In this document: positions 33,644 through 45,273 of the stretch, in pieces
Numbering within the stretch: the first letter of the stretch is position 1
Layout of the letters: the number at the start of each line of letters is the position of its first letter
Assembly (NCBI GenBank): GCA_020205615.1
Contig: CM035173.1
Coordinates: 50,086,617 to 50,150,616 of the forward strand
From: Panax quinquefolius
Taxonomy: Eukaryota; Streptophyta; Magnoliopsida; Apiales; Araliaceae
Direction: 5' to 3'
Length of the DNA stretch: 64,000 nt
Notes under the pieces: model-generated
What the model was told of the DNA's origin: nothing
Databases searched by the model: none
The model's input: only the letters and a program-made list of their open reading frames with translations
Position numbers and translations under genes: made by a program

Positions 33644-35815
33644 TACCTTTATTGTTAAAAATATTAAATTCATCTTCGTAATCCCGCCAAAGATATTCAT
33701 TAACAATTCATCTTTGCACTATGTGCCAAAGATATTTATTAACAATTCATCTTTGCACTTACAGCCAAAGATATATAACTCAGAAACCAATAATACCGAG
33801 ACTCACTAAGATCACAACCATGAATTATCCATGCACTACCGGGCAAGGATATTCGTGAGCTTTTTTCAATGATTACTACCATGATTATACCGAATAATCC
33901 GTGGTCATAATCATACCAAGTCTATCAATGCACTACTACCAAAGACGACTTTTACCACATCCATGAATTAATATTTCATCACGAGACTCACCAATAATTA
34001 ATCCATATCATCGAATCATCCTCGCACTACGTGCCAAGGATATTCATTAAGATCACGACCACAAATTATCCACGCACTACTACCAAAGATAATCGTGTAT
34101 TCATTAGTATCACGACCATAAATTATCCATGCACTACTACCAAAGATAATCGTGTATTCATTAAGATTACGACCACAAATTATCCATGCACTACGGCCAA
34201 AGATAATTGTGTATTCATTAGTATCACGACCACAAATTATCCATGCACTACTACCAAAGATAATCGTGTATTCATTAAGATATCACGACCACAAATTATC
34301 CATGCACTACTACCAAAGATAATTGTGTATTCATTAAGATCACGACCACAAATTATCCATGCACTACGGCCAAAGATAATTGTGTATTCATTAAGATCAC
34401 GACCACAAATTATCCATGCACTACTACCAAAGATAATCGTGTATTCATTAGTATCACGACCACAAATTATCCATGCACTACTAAAAAGATAATTGTGTAT
34501 TCAATTACTAAGCATGATTATACCGAATAATCCGTGGTCATAATCATACCAAGTTTATCTATGCACCACAAAGCCATGATGATTTTCAACATAATATAAA
34601 CATGAGGATAATGATATAAAGAATCAATCAAATGAGATAAAGGATAAATATTAAACATTTATAATATAATTTATCCAGATTCAAGAATATCCCCATGTTA
34701 TCAATCACTTAATAATCTCATAATCTAATAACATTAATATTATAATAATATTTTAATCACTTCTTAAATTTATAAACAATTTATCTCAATTATTTACGCT
34801 TTTACCATATAATGCATTTAATCATTCAAAATGCCATACTCATAAAATATCATCACCAATTATCAAATCCTCATCAAAAAAAATATGCATATACTCTATA
34901 TAGGATTCTCTAGCCATAAAATCCTATTTTCAACTTTGTTACTTCACATAACATATTTAACTCATATGTTCAGTAATTAAACTATTTTCATGAAAAATAC
35001 CAAATTAGTCCCAAAAATATTTCTTTTCTGGATTTAGCATAATATAGTCCCATAATGAAAATATATTTTTCTCGAAATTTTTAAAATTCATTTACTATTT
35101 TTCAAAATCAATTTCTAATTAATTCCTTAAGAAATTAGTTACCTCAAGTTTAACTCCAAAAATTCCCAAATCTTGGCAGGACCTTACACATGTTAACGTG
35201 AGCTTCTAGTTTAAATTTCATGGTCATCGAGTTATAGAACTCCTAAGTTATAAAGCGTTTTTCATTTTAAAAACCTAAATATTGAAATAGTCATAACTTG
35301 CTCATTTTAAGTCGAAATGAGCTCATTTTTGGACAGGAGGTACTTTATACCATATACTTTCATGTCCCAAAAGGCCAGAATTTTTCTCATAATTTAAGTG
35401 GCCAAACAGTCCCTTAAAGTTTCTGGGCAGTAGTATTTTTGAAATTTACAGCTTTGGCCTCCTTTGCTAAAATCAGTCCACACAAAATCTACAACACCTT
35501 TTCCAGTAATTCCACTTGGATTAGTTAGGTAACTCATAGATCTAACTCTAGGACTTGACCACACTCAAAAATTCAAAATATAATAGGAGATATGGTCAAT
35601 TGAATTTCATGTTACGCTTTTCACCAAAATCGATTTTCAACTCTTTGTGATTTCTAAGAAACTTTCATGTTTTCACATACTAACCAACATAACTCATTAT
35701 AACACTTACTAATACTTCATATACCCATGATTTTCATTAGTCTAATGCTTTTATTATGACTTTCATCATAAACCCACGAAACCTGATCCTTTTAGTTGAA
35801 GAAATATTTGAGGGT
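33644..35815 (-). repeat. LTR-core block inside C, without LTR ends
   Basis: Starts with 39-bp-type hairpin units (33665-33775), continues with 57-bp repeats (34030-34500) and type 2 hairpins. From about 34670 to 35105 it is collinear with the middle of the B LTRs (compare 14140-14560). From 35106 to 35815 it resembles the second half of the A-type LTR in style (GGGCAGTAGT, AACTCATAGATCTA) but I could not fix a partner. Neither LTR terminus is present. It sits where RT, RNase H and integrase should be. Confidence 0.7.
34030..34500. repeat. 57-bp tandem repeat, about eight copies
   Basis: The ATGCACTAC landmark recurs with steps of 57, 57, 57, 59, 57, 57 and 57 from 34080 to 34481. The unit holds ATCCATG-CACTACTAC-CAAAGAT, then TCGTGTATTCATTA and a CACGACCACAAATT segment. 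Because 57 is divisible by three it opens a meaningless plus-strand frame. Confidence 0.9.
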
Positions 35816-36110
35816 TTAAAAAATGGGTTTTTGTCATCAATCAATACAAAATTCGATTTCACGCTCTAAGTAGGCTAAGAAGTCTTCAAGAATACGCCAA
35901 GAAATTTATTAATAATAGAAATATCATTCAAAATTGTGACTCTCCTCCAAGACTTGGATAAGACGTCACATTGATACCAACCGTGACTTCTATCCCTTAA
36001 CCTAGATAAGACCTCACAATGATACCTATAAACTTGCCATCTTCATTCACGACGCCGCCACAGAAAGTCCCGCTTTGCATTCCACACAAGGAAGTCAACA
36101 ACGAAAGGAT
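35816..36110 (-). other. Non-coding filler shared by C and D
   Basis: Matches 46812-47080 of D, including GAAATATTTGAGGG at the left edge and a GTCACATTGATACC-GACTT-like segment. In C part of it is duplicated (35955-36020). It lies between the pol gap and the protease in both elements. I see no ORF. Confidence 0.65.
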
Positions 36111-36129
36111 CGGACTCTTTACTTATGGC

Positions 36130-36535
36130 TTGATATAACAATGATTGATTAACTTTAGGGTTTGGTTACTTTGAATTCGTGATAACAAAGTTGGTTATAA
36201 ATATAAAAGCTAACAACCTTACGAAAAAGCATGATGAGTAGCTAACCAAATTGATTCCAAAATCACATCAAAGGCAAATATTTTCAAAAAGATAAGATCG
36301 ACAGTAACGTGAAAATGTTTATTTGAATCAAACAAGATTTAAAAATAATAGCGGTAACGAAGGCTCCTACTAACGAAGTTTCAACTAATAAGTCAAAGTT
36401 TAACTTCTTCTAGTCAAATTTAAACGCCGAACACAACTAGGTGAAATAAAAGAGTGGGTAGAACCGGTATCTAACACTAAGATAGACTTCGCAAGAGCTT
36501 ATGATTAACTTACCCGTGATAATTTTATTCAGTGT
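36130..36535 (-). pseudogene. Protease remnant of C
   Basis: Collinear with the protease of D. Near 36455 the minus strand encodes VLDTGSTHSFISP, so the catalytic Asp is kept here, unlike in D. Frameshifts (for example near 36410) and stops break the rest. No full-length frame. Confidence 0.65.
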
Positions 36536-37773
36536 TCCTCGTCACGAAAAAAAAACGCCTCTCTTAAACTACACGGCTTTGGTTTGTCTCGGGATGCCTT
36601 TGGTGCCTCCATCCTAGTTGAATTTGTCTTGATGAAACGACAAAATCGAGCTAAGTGACCTTCTTCCACAATTATAACATGCTTTGACTAAGATGGCGCA
36701 GCTTCGGACCGATGTGTCCTCTCCTCCGCATTTGAAGCATATAATAGGTGGTCCTTCTCCTTCCTTAACAACAAAAGTCAGTCGACGCCTTTCCATCATT
36801 GTTGAATCTCCTTTTCTTGAAATGTCCATTCTTATTATTTTGGCCCCGATTACCACCGGTGGTTACCATATCCGCCCGTTGATTCCTCCACGCTTGTTGT
36901 CACCGCTTGATGACTACTCTCGCCGGTATTATAATTTTGATGGTTACTTCTTTTAGTTGCGTTGACTCGTTATCGCGCTCCACTAATTGAGCCCTATTTA
37001 CAACATCTCAATAAAAACACGCTTTATGAGAAATAAGATGTCGACGTATCTCCGCTTCAAACCTCTTAAAACATTCGCGCCATTCTCTTCATTATCCACC
37101 AAGTGGGACGAAATCCGTGATAACTCCGCAAACTTTGCCTCGTATCACGACACTCCATATTGTTTTGTTCCAACTTGATAAACTCCACCTCCTTCATGTG
37201 GCGAATACTTTCGTGAAAGTATTTGTCGTTGAAATGTACCCGAAACTTCTCCCAAGATATCTTCAAGACAAAGAAGTTGAGTACGCTTTTACCGATTCCC
37301 ACCAAGAATCTCGCCTCCTCCGCAAAACATAAAGGCGTAAAAGGAACCTTTTGCTCCTCTGAGCATCCCAAGACATCAAATATCTTGGTAATCGCTTTAT
37401 CCATGCTTCCGCCAAGTGGTTTTGGCTCTCCCTTAAACTCGGTGGTCCCAACTCCTTGAATTGTTTAGCGGTGACCACCGAGAGTTTTCCGTGTTTTCCA
37501 CCTACGCTTTGGACAGAGTCGCTTTACCGATGTTGCATGAATTCTAAAACCTCTTAAACGCATGTCGTTAGTCAATCGATCAATGTTGTTGTTTACAGGA
37601 GGATTATCGCCATCCTGTTGTACATTGTCCCGATTATTGATCCGTGGAGAATCAACACCTCTCCGTGCTCCATTGCTATTCTCAACATTTTCTATGCCAT
37701 TTTCAAACACCGCCACAAAATAAGGGTTAATTGACATATCACATATTATCACTATACTCGACCGACCAATCAA
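36536..37773 (-). pseudogene. Gag of C, frameshifted
   Basis: Order on the minus strand: asparagine-rich amino terminus (NNRDNVQQDGDNPPVNNNID, near 37650-37580), capsid-like core (ITKIFDVLGCSEEQKVPF near 37395-37340, then ISWEKFRVHFNDKYF and VEFIKLEQNNM near 37260-37175), and decayed zinc knuckles (CFKCGGEDTSVRSC and CYNCGRR, 36770-36670). In the first knuckle the His position of CX2CX4HX4C is not recognisable. The pieces lie in several frames. It is collinear with the gag of D at 47640-48686. The likely gag start near 37700 has a one-base deletion just after ATGGCAT. Confidence 0.8.
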
Positions 37774-37869
37774 ATACCAAATAAACTTAGGTAGGTCATA
37801 CTAGCGAAGGAATTCCCCCTCTCCCCTCCTAGTACTATTCTCACATCTTAGCCAGGATCATATCCTCAA

Positions 37870-37880
37870 GCTCGATACCA
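37870..37880 (-). promoter_or_regulatory. PBS of C, one base short
   Basis: TGGTATCGAGC on the minus strand; the iMet form is TGGTATCAGAGC. It lies two bases after the LTR end. Confidence 0.7.
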
Positions 37881-37882
37881 AC

Positions 37883-40342
37883 CGTGACGCGCCCCAAATT
37901 AGGTATACGCCACCCATCTTGGGTCGCCACTTACATGGTACATAAATTCAAATACAACTTACTAATATAACTGCCGTATACAATACGACATAAACCGTGA
38001 GTTTGAATACAAATATTGTCTACTAGATATTATACAAACTCAAAAGGAGTCCTCATTACAACTATTATCACACTATTTCACGTAATAGTGAGGACTACTA
38101 ATGCTATCCTCGGGACCATTACTCCGCTCCCCGACTGTCCCAAATTTATGTTCTCATTTCCTCAAGAGAACAAAGGAAAAGAAAGGGTGAGCTCAACTAG
38201 CCCAAGAAGAAATATTATGACTAAGATAATGCGTAATAAATTATCATTAGCCTTCAATGAAAGTTAAACCGATAAAATACAATAGACAACCAGTTTAACT
38301 CAAATGAAATATGCAATCCATTAAAAGAGTCAAGTAGAGAATAAAGTCTACTATCTTTTAGGTTTTAAAAGGTTTTCATCAATTTTTATCACCGAGACTC
38401 AACTTTTAATAAATAAACCACCACATCTAATCATCCCCGTACTCACTACCAAGGATTTTCATCAAATTATCAATGGTCATGACTATACCGAATCACCCCG
38501 GTCATAATCATACCAAAAACTATCCATCAACGCATTACGTGCCATCGAGGACTTTTGTCACATCATTTATATCAAGTCATGATTATACCGAATGATCCTC
38601 GGTCATAATCATACTAAGTTCATCTATGCACGTAAGCCAAAGATAACGTAATATAACATGAGAATGATGACAATGACATAGTAATTCAATAAAACAAGTT
38701 CAAGAATTATTTAATCCATGAATTATTAACGTCCAAATTGTCAACATGATACTCGCTTTCAGAGAGTAAAATTCAAGAATGATCGTAAGAATATTTCCAT
38801 GAAAAGATATCGGATGAAACGCAAATATCAAGGATATTCTACTAATTTCATGGAGTATAAAGTCAAAGTTTTAACCAACCGGGTATAATAAAGAATGGAA
38901 TAACAAAAGAAATCACCATGCATACGCGGTATTCGCAGATGACAAAAGTTATTCCAATGTATAATAATAATCGGAACCAAATCGTGAAATTCACACCGAC
39001 AAGATGTTCCAATGTAATAATAAAGATGGAACCGGATCCTGTAAAACACACGACATAGATATTCCAACAAATGATAAAGACGGAACCAGTCCTGTAAAAC
39101 ACATGCATGTGATGTTCCAATGTAATAATAAAAAAGACGGAACCAGTCCTGTGTAAAACACACGTATGTGATGTTCCAAATGTAATAATAAAATCTAACC
39201 AGTCCTGTAAAACACACAGATGTGATGTTCCAATGTAATAATAGAATAATGTCACCAAGTATAGGGTAAATCACAGATACAAAGTTATTCCAATGTAATA
39301 AATAAGAATGGAATAACATAAGGATTTCACCAAGTATAGGATATCCGCATATAAGTCATTATGTATAGGGTATGCCACTTTTACGAAAGTTATTCCAATG
39401 TAATAATAAACAATGGAATAATGTAAGTTCTCTTCAAGAAGAAAAAGAATAACACCTTACCGTAAAAGAACTGAATATAGAAGTAGTGAAGTAGCGAATA
39501 CTCTTCTTCTTTCTATAATTTTCTCTATAGCTTCTCTCTATAATTTCTCTCTCTAGTTTCAATGAATTCGTAAAGAAAATAATGAAGGAATGAGCTTCTA
39601 TTTATAGGAAAATGGAATGCATAAGAATTAATCCATGAACTATCCGTATTGATTTACTTTAATCTGACTATTCCATATTTAAAGAAAAATCTTTTAAATA
39701 AAATATAATATATTCTATTTATATAAAAACATTTTACTATGCAAACACTATGCAATACTATGCAAAACACTATGCAAAAACACTATGCAACACTATGCAT
39801 AATAAAATATAATATATTCTATTTATAGAATAACTTTAATAAAGTATTCTATTTTATATAAAAGATGTTTCGCTTTTATTACGTTAATAATACGAATAAA
39901 ACAAAACGCCATTATCGCTATAATAATTCATATTATTAATCGACAATAATGGAATCAAACCGAAGTGACTTCTCACATAAGCATCAATAATCAATACCGT
40001 GTGCTACTATGCAACCACACGACATCGCACTTTTACTACCGAAAGTAGTTCAACAAAGATCAACGGTAAAACTTCCGCCGTTATTTCAATAAAATATTTT
40101 TGTCGCTTTCAATCCGAAATAATAATTCTGCAGGGGTCCACCAATGATTGAGTCGTTGTATTTAATATTCCCTCGCTAAACCTAATATTCCCCACCAATC
40201 GAATATAATATAACCACTTGCATACTTTGCAAAATTTATAAATACTACCCACAACTATAATATTATCTCAAATTCACACCATAATATTAAAAATTATTTC
40301 GACAAAATTTAAATCTTTATTGATAAAATCTGGGGTCTCAAA
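37883..40342 (-). repeat. 5' LTR of C
   Basis: Matches 31115-33567 throughout, with many small indels, and ends TCTCAAA instead of TCTCACA. Hairpins are at 38479-38511 and 38579-38612, the donor-like CG|GTAAGG near 39460, and the decamer repeats at 39735-39800. Confidence 0.88.
39598..39607 (-). promoter_or_regulatory. TATA box, C 5' LTR
   Basis: CTATAAATAG on the minus strand, same context as at 32825. This would be the active promoter of C. Confidence 0.6.
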
Positions 40343-41080
40343 CTAATCATGTGATTAATAGTGCTAAATAGATTTTCTACCAATGGGAGATGGACACACT
40401 TGTGCTTGATGTAAGAGTTACTAATTTAAAGAACTTGATTAGCATAATTTTGTTTCCTTAAAAGGCCTAATAGGTCCGGTCACTTTGCCCCCATTATCTC
40501 CTCCATTTTGCTTTTATTTTAATGCACAAATTTAATTAATCAAAAGTCTAAAATATCCTTAATCAAGTGGGCTAAGTATTAGTTTGCATTTTATTTCTTT
40601 TGGGCTTCACCTTTAATTGTTTTGGGCCATGTAATAAACCTAGTCTAACAATTTTAATAAATGTTGCCCAAATTGTTTATTTAGGGTTTCCATTCCCAAT
40701 CTTATGAAATTTAATTACTTATACATGTGACTTTAGCTCATAACCTAATTAGGTTTACTAGAAATAGGTTTAAAATTATTAGTCACTTGAAATAACAAGA
40801 TTATCCACTTAAGTTAGCATACATATTAAATACTAACCTTTCCTTATTACCATAACTCTTATGTTATTTAATTGTCTCACCTAATGTATAATTAGGTTAC
40901 GAAGCTTTCATTTTTAATGAAATCTATAAATGTATATATCCATAACTATAGTATATATGTTTATTGATCCATGCACCACTTCACATATGTTGTCACATAT
41001 TAAATCACTATATAACACAAAGTTTTAAATATCAATAATGTATATACATATATAGTGACTTAAAATTCACGGTTATTACA
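40343..41080 (-). repeat. 3' LTR of A, proximal piece (LTR 5' end)
   Basis: Begins with the right CTAAT duplication of C (40343-40347) and matches 57190-57930. It ends at 41080 with TGTAATAACC on the minus strand, directly after the PPT. Confidence 0.9.
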
Positions 41081-41092
41081 TCCTCCCCCACC
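41081..41092 (-). promoter_or_regulatory. Polypurine tract of A
   Basis: GGTGGGGGAGGA on the minus strand, abutting the LTR start. It primes plus-strand DNA synthesis in this class of element. Confidence 0.8.
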
Positions 41093-41110
41093 TTTATAAG
41101 AATTCCGTCC

Positions 41111-41659
41111 CTAATTACATATCTGATTACTTTCAAAAAGATGTGGATAATTTTCCCTCATCTTTTCTTCGAGTTCCCACGTGGCTTCTTCAGCATTGTG
41201 GTTCCTCCAAAGAACTTTTATAGAATGTATAACCTTATTTCGTAATTTCTGCTCTTTTCTATCTAAAATTTCAACCAGAATTTCCTCGTACGACAAATCC
41301 TTTTCGACCTGAATTGGCTCGTACGATATCACGTGCTTGTAATCAGGCTTATATGGTCGTAGCACTAACATATGAAACACATTATGAATATGTTCCAGTT
41401 CAGGAGGTAGAGCTACCTTGTACGCCACTTCGCCTATCTTCCTCAAGATCTTTAAGGGTCCAATAAATCTCGGACTCAATTTACCTTTCTTTCTAAACCT
41501 TATCTTCCCTTTCCAGGGAGATACTTTCAAAAATGCATAGCTTCCCACTTCAAAATCTCTCTTTTGGTGATGTAAGTCTGCATACTTCTTCTGGCGATCT
41601 TGAGCTGCTACCAGCCGGGCTCTTATCACCTTGGTGATCTCTACGGTCCGCTGCACCAA
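41111..41659 (-). pseudogene. Integrase C-terminus and chromodomain of A
   Basis: 182 residues in an open frame. First comes the GPY/F region of chromovirus integrases (KVSPWKGKIRFRKKGKLSPR, FIGPLKIL, GEVAYKVALPPEL, HNVFHMLVLRPY). A short linker follows, then a chromodomain-like end: LSYEEILVEILDRKEQ, VIHSIKVLWRNHNAEEATWE and YPHLF. Such chromodomains direct integration toward marked chromatin. The frame is open but separated from the integrase core by a frameshift near 41690. It is one of the better preserved parts of A. Confidence 0.9.
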
Positions 41660-41669
41660 TTATGGTCCC

Positions 41670-42400
41670 AACAGTCGACGTTCCCCACTTCATCCTAGCA
41701 TAAGGGCGTTCTACATTTCCTCCCATACAGTTCTTCGTACGGCGGCATTCTAATGCTGGTGTGATAGCTATTATTGTATGCAAACTCTACTAATGGAAGA
41801 TGATCCTCCCAGCTACCCTTGAAGTCCATCACACAAGCTCTGAGCATGTCTTCAAGCGTTTGAATTGTTCTCTCGCTTTGTCCATCGGTCATGGATGATA
41901 CGCGGTGCTCATCCGTAGCTGCGTCCCCATTCTTTCTTGAAGACTCTTCTAGAAGTTTGACGTGAATCGCGGATCTTTATCCGATACAATAGATACTGGT
42001 ACGCCATGTCTCGAGATAATTTATTTTATATATAATTTAGCTAGCTGGTCCAAACTATACCTGATCTTGATTGGCAAAAAGTGAGCTGACTTCGTAAGAC
42101 GATCTTCAATCACCCATATGGCGTCGTGCCCTTTTTACGTTGCTGGAAGTCCCACCACAAAATCCATCGTGATGTGCTCCCATTTCCACTCTAGAATCTC
42201 TAAAGGCTATAGTAATCCACTCAGTCGTTGATGCTCTGCCTTGACTATCTGACAAGTTAGACATCTGCTGACTCATTCTGCAACCTCTCTCTTCATGTTT
42301 GGCCACCAATTAAAGTGTTGACGTAAATCTTGTTGTTGTCGCAATCTTCGTCCTTCTCTTGAGCCTCTTTAACCTTATCTAATAAGGTCGGGCTCGCTGC
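41670..42400 (-). pseudogene. Integrase core of A, several stops
   Basis: The minus strand shows the end of the HHCC region (RCLTCQIVKAEHQR), then EHITMDFVVGLP (first catalytic Asp), [10 protein letters not shown] (second Asp), and [18 protein letters not shown] (catalytic Glu, in the open frame 41892-41695). All three DDE residues are visible, but at least five in-frame stops and a frameshift at the HP/DGQSERT junction break it. Integrase joins the DNA copy to the host chromosome. Confidence 0.85.
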
Positions 42401-42467
42401 CACTGTAAGTAATTTCTCATTGGTCTCCATCGATACTTAACCTCTAAGCCAAGTCGTTCAAAATCTT

Positions 42468-43343
42468 TCACCAATTCAGTAACTTCTCTCTGCCTTTTCT
42501 GCTCAGGGCATCTGCCACTACATTTGCTTTGCCTGGATGGTACAGAATCTCACAATCATAATCCTTGATCAATTCTAGCCATCGGTGCTGCCTCATATTT
42601 AGCTCTTTCTGCGTAAAGATATACTTTAGACTCTTGTGATCTGTATATATCTCACACTTCTCACCATACAAATAGTGCCTCCAAATCTTCAAGGCATAAA
42701 CTACTGCTGCTAACTCCAGGTCATGAGTTGGATAACCCTTCTCATAGTCCTTCAGCTGACGTAAAGCGTACGCAATGACCTTGCCATGCTGCATCAGTAC
42801 ACAGCCAAGACCCTTGTTTGACGCATCACTATACACTACAAATCCTCCCGTGTTGTCTGGTAAAGCCAACACAGGTGCTTTACTGAGCCTCTTCTTCAAT
42901 TCCATGAAACTCTCTTCACAATTCTCCGTCCAAACGAACTTCACCGTCTTTCTAGTAACGTTGGTCAACGGCGATGCTATCTTTGAAAAATCTTGGATGA
43001 ATCTCCGATAGTATCCTGCTAATCCCAAGAACCTCCTAATTTCTATCGGCGTCTTTGGTTGTTCCCAGTTGATAACCTCTTCTACTTTTGCTGGATCCAC
43101 CGGAACACCATCCTTGTCGATAACGTGACCCAAAAACTGCACTCTCTGCAACCAAAACTCACACTTGGAGAACTTTGCATACAACTTCTCCCTCCTTAAC
43201 GTCTCCAACACTATCCTTAGATGTTCAACGTGCTCTTCCTCCATCTCTGAATATACCAGAATGTCATCGATGAACACGACAACAAACTTATCCAAATCTT
43301 GTTTAAACACTTTCTCATCAAGTCCATGAATCTTTCCATGCAT
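42468..43343 (-). CDS. RT carboxy part and RNase H of A (open but partial)
   Basis: 291 residues, open throughout. It starts at the RT active site [12 protein letters not shown] (both Asp present). It continues through the palm/thumb ([39 protein letters not shown]) into RNase H with [48 protein letters not shown] and ADALSRKG. The catalytic Asp, Glu, Asp and Asp of RNase H are all visible. Upstream, toward 43408, the RT is frameshifted and then cut by element D. It is a fragment of a polyprotein, not an independent gene, but the best preserved coding piece in the window. Confidence 0.9.
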   Translation of the reverse strand: MHGKIHGLDEKVFKQDLDKFVVVFIDDILVYSEMEEEHVEHLRIVLETLRREKLYAKFSKCEFWLQRVQFLGHVIDKDGVPVDPAKVEEVINWEQPKTPIEIRRFLGLAGYYRRFIQDFSKIASPLTNVTRKTVKFVWTENCEESFMELKKRLSKAPVLALPDNTGGFVVYSDASNKGLGCVLMQHGKVIAYALRQLKDYEKGYPTHDLELAAVVYALKIWRHYLYGEKCEIYTDHKSLKYIFTQKELNMRQHRWLELIKDYDCEILYHPGKANVVADALSRKGREKLLNW

Positions 43344-43408
43344 TCGTCAATCTAAAAACATTACCGAAACTCAAAGTGTCCATACCGAAGTTCTTTGGAA
43401 CATCCTCC
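43344..43408 (-). pseudogene. RT fragment of A next to D
   Basis: EDVPK and RYGHFEFR are readable in shifted frames, followed by FRLTNA. With the piece ending at 51720 this leaves about 100 bp of RT missing, including the block with the first catalytic Asp. Confidence 0.7.
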
Positions 43409-44960
43409 TGGCGCCCCAAAATAGGTATACATCACTTATTCTGAGTCGCCAAATATATGGTACAAAATTCAAATACAACTTAATAATACAACTGTTGTGT
43501 AAAATACGACAAAACATAAACTGAGAATTTTAATAAGAATATTGTCATCTAGATAATATCCACACTCAAAAGAGTCCTCATTACATTTATTTTCACACTA
43601 TTTAACAGAATAGTGAGGTCTACTAATACTATCATCTGGACCATCACTCCGTTCCCCGACTAGTACCGGCTACGTTCTCATTTCCTGAAGAGAACAGTGA
43701 AAGAAAGGGTGAGCTCAACTAGCCCAGTAAGAAATATTATCACTAAGATAATGCAGAATAAATTATCATTAGCCTTCAATAGTGTTAAACTGATAAAATA
43801 TAACAAACATCAAGTTTAACTACAGCGGAACAAACAATCCATTAAAAGAGTAAATTAGAGAATAAAATATACTATCTTTTATGATTTGAAAGGTTTTCCA
43901 TCATTTTTATCGATGGGACTTAGCTTAATATATAATCTACATCATCCCTGCACTACGGCCAAGGATATTCATTAGTATCACAACCACAAATTATCCATGC
44001 ACTACGGGCCAAGGATATTCGCGTATTCATCAATGGTCATGATCATGCCAACAACTCGTCCATCAATGCACTACGGGCCAAGAGGACTTTTACCACATCA
44101 TTTGTAACATTACTGGCCATGATTATACCGAATAATCCTCGGTCATAATCATATCAAGTCCATCTACGCACTATGGTGCCACGTATGTCTTTCAAAAAAA
44201 ATATAAACATGAGGATAATGACAATGATATAAGAATTCAATAAAATAAGTTCAAGAATTAATTTATCCAGAACTAATAACGTCCAAATTGTCAACATGAT
44301 ACTTCTTTGTAGAAAAAATTCAAGAATGCTCGTAAAGAATATTTCCATAAAAGATCTTTGGATGAAGCGCAAATATCAAGGATATTCCACTAATTTCATG
44401 GAGTATAGAAGTCAAAACTTTAACCAACTTAATATAATAAAGAATGGGATAACAAAAGAAATCACTAGGCATGCGATAGACCGCACAGGCAGGTTATTCT
44501 AACAAAATAATAAATAACGAAACCAGGTCCGACGTAAGACGCACAGATAGGATATTCCAACAGAATAATAAAGAAGAAACCAGTGTCCGCGCAAAAAACG
44601 CATGCATGTGATATTCCAACGTAATAATAAAGAATGGAATAACAAAAGAATTTCACCAAGTATAGGGTAGCTCAGCAGATACAAAGTTATTCCAATGTAA
44701 TAATAAATAATGGAATAATGTAAGAATTTCACCAAGTAAAGGGTAGCCGCGCACAGATACAAAAGTTATTCTAATGAATAATAATGAATGGAATAACAGA
44801 AGTTCTCTTCATGAATACGAAAGAAATAATACCCCTTACCTTATTAGAAGAAATTGGATATAGGAAAAGAAAGGTAACAGACTTCTCTTCTTCTTTCTCT
44901 CTATAATTTTCTCTCTCTAGAGTTTCAAAGAATTAAAAGAAATAATGAAGGAATGAGCTT

Positions 44961-44970
44961 CTATTTATAG
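44961..44970 (-). promoter_or_regulatory. TATA box, D 3' LTR
   Basis: CTATAAATAG on the minus strand followed by AAGCTCATTCC. Confidence 0.6.
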
Positions 44971-45208
44971 GAGAATGAAAATGATACTATGCAATAAAAT
45001 ATTTTAATAAAATAAAACTTTTAAATATAATATATATTATATATTATATATTATATATTATATATATAAGTTCACGGGATATCACCCCCGTGAACCACCG
45101 TCCCTTTCTCCTTTATATAATCTATATATATACATATAATACAACAACCAAATTTCAACCTGCAAAAATCCTCCACCTAAACATCACTATCCAATGTGGG
45201 CCCCACTA

Positions 45209-45212
<4 letters not shown>

Positions 45213-45270
<58 letters not shown>
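45213..45270. repeat. (AT)29 microsatellite
   Basis: 58 bp of pure AT in the U3 of the D 3' LTR. The other LTR has only about 31 bp (50856-50886). Confidence 0.95.

Positions 45271-45273
<3 letters not shown>

Larger units (their letters stand above)
31115..40342 (-). mobile_element. Element C: non-autonomous chromovirus-like element without pol
   Basis: 9.2 kb, minus orientation, LTRs 31115-33567 and 37883-40342 (2,453 and about 2,460 bp). The internal region (33568-37882) has a purine tract, a block of LTR-like sequence where pol should be, a protease remnant, gag pieces and a PBS. There is no RT, RNase H or integrase. The gag and LTRs resemble those of D. The element was mobilised by other elements or lost pol before or after insertion. 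The flanking CTAAT duplication shows it inserted as one unit. Confidence 0.88.

Noticed and set aside
34031..34492. Plus-strand 153-codon frame with 19-residue repeats
   Set aside because: It is opened by the 57-bp tandem repeat, which is divisible by three. It breaks at the 59-bp unit and has no protein features.
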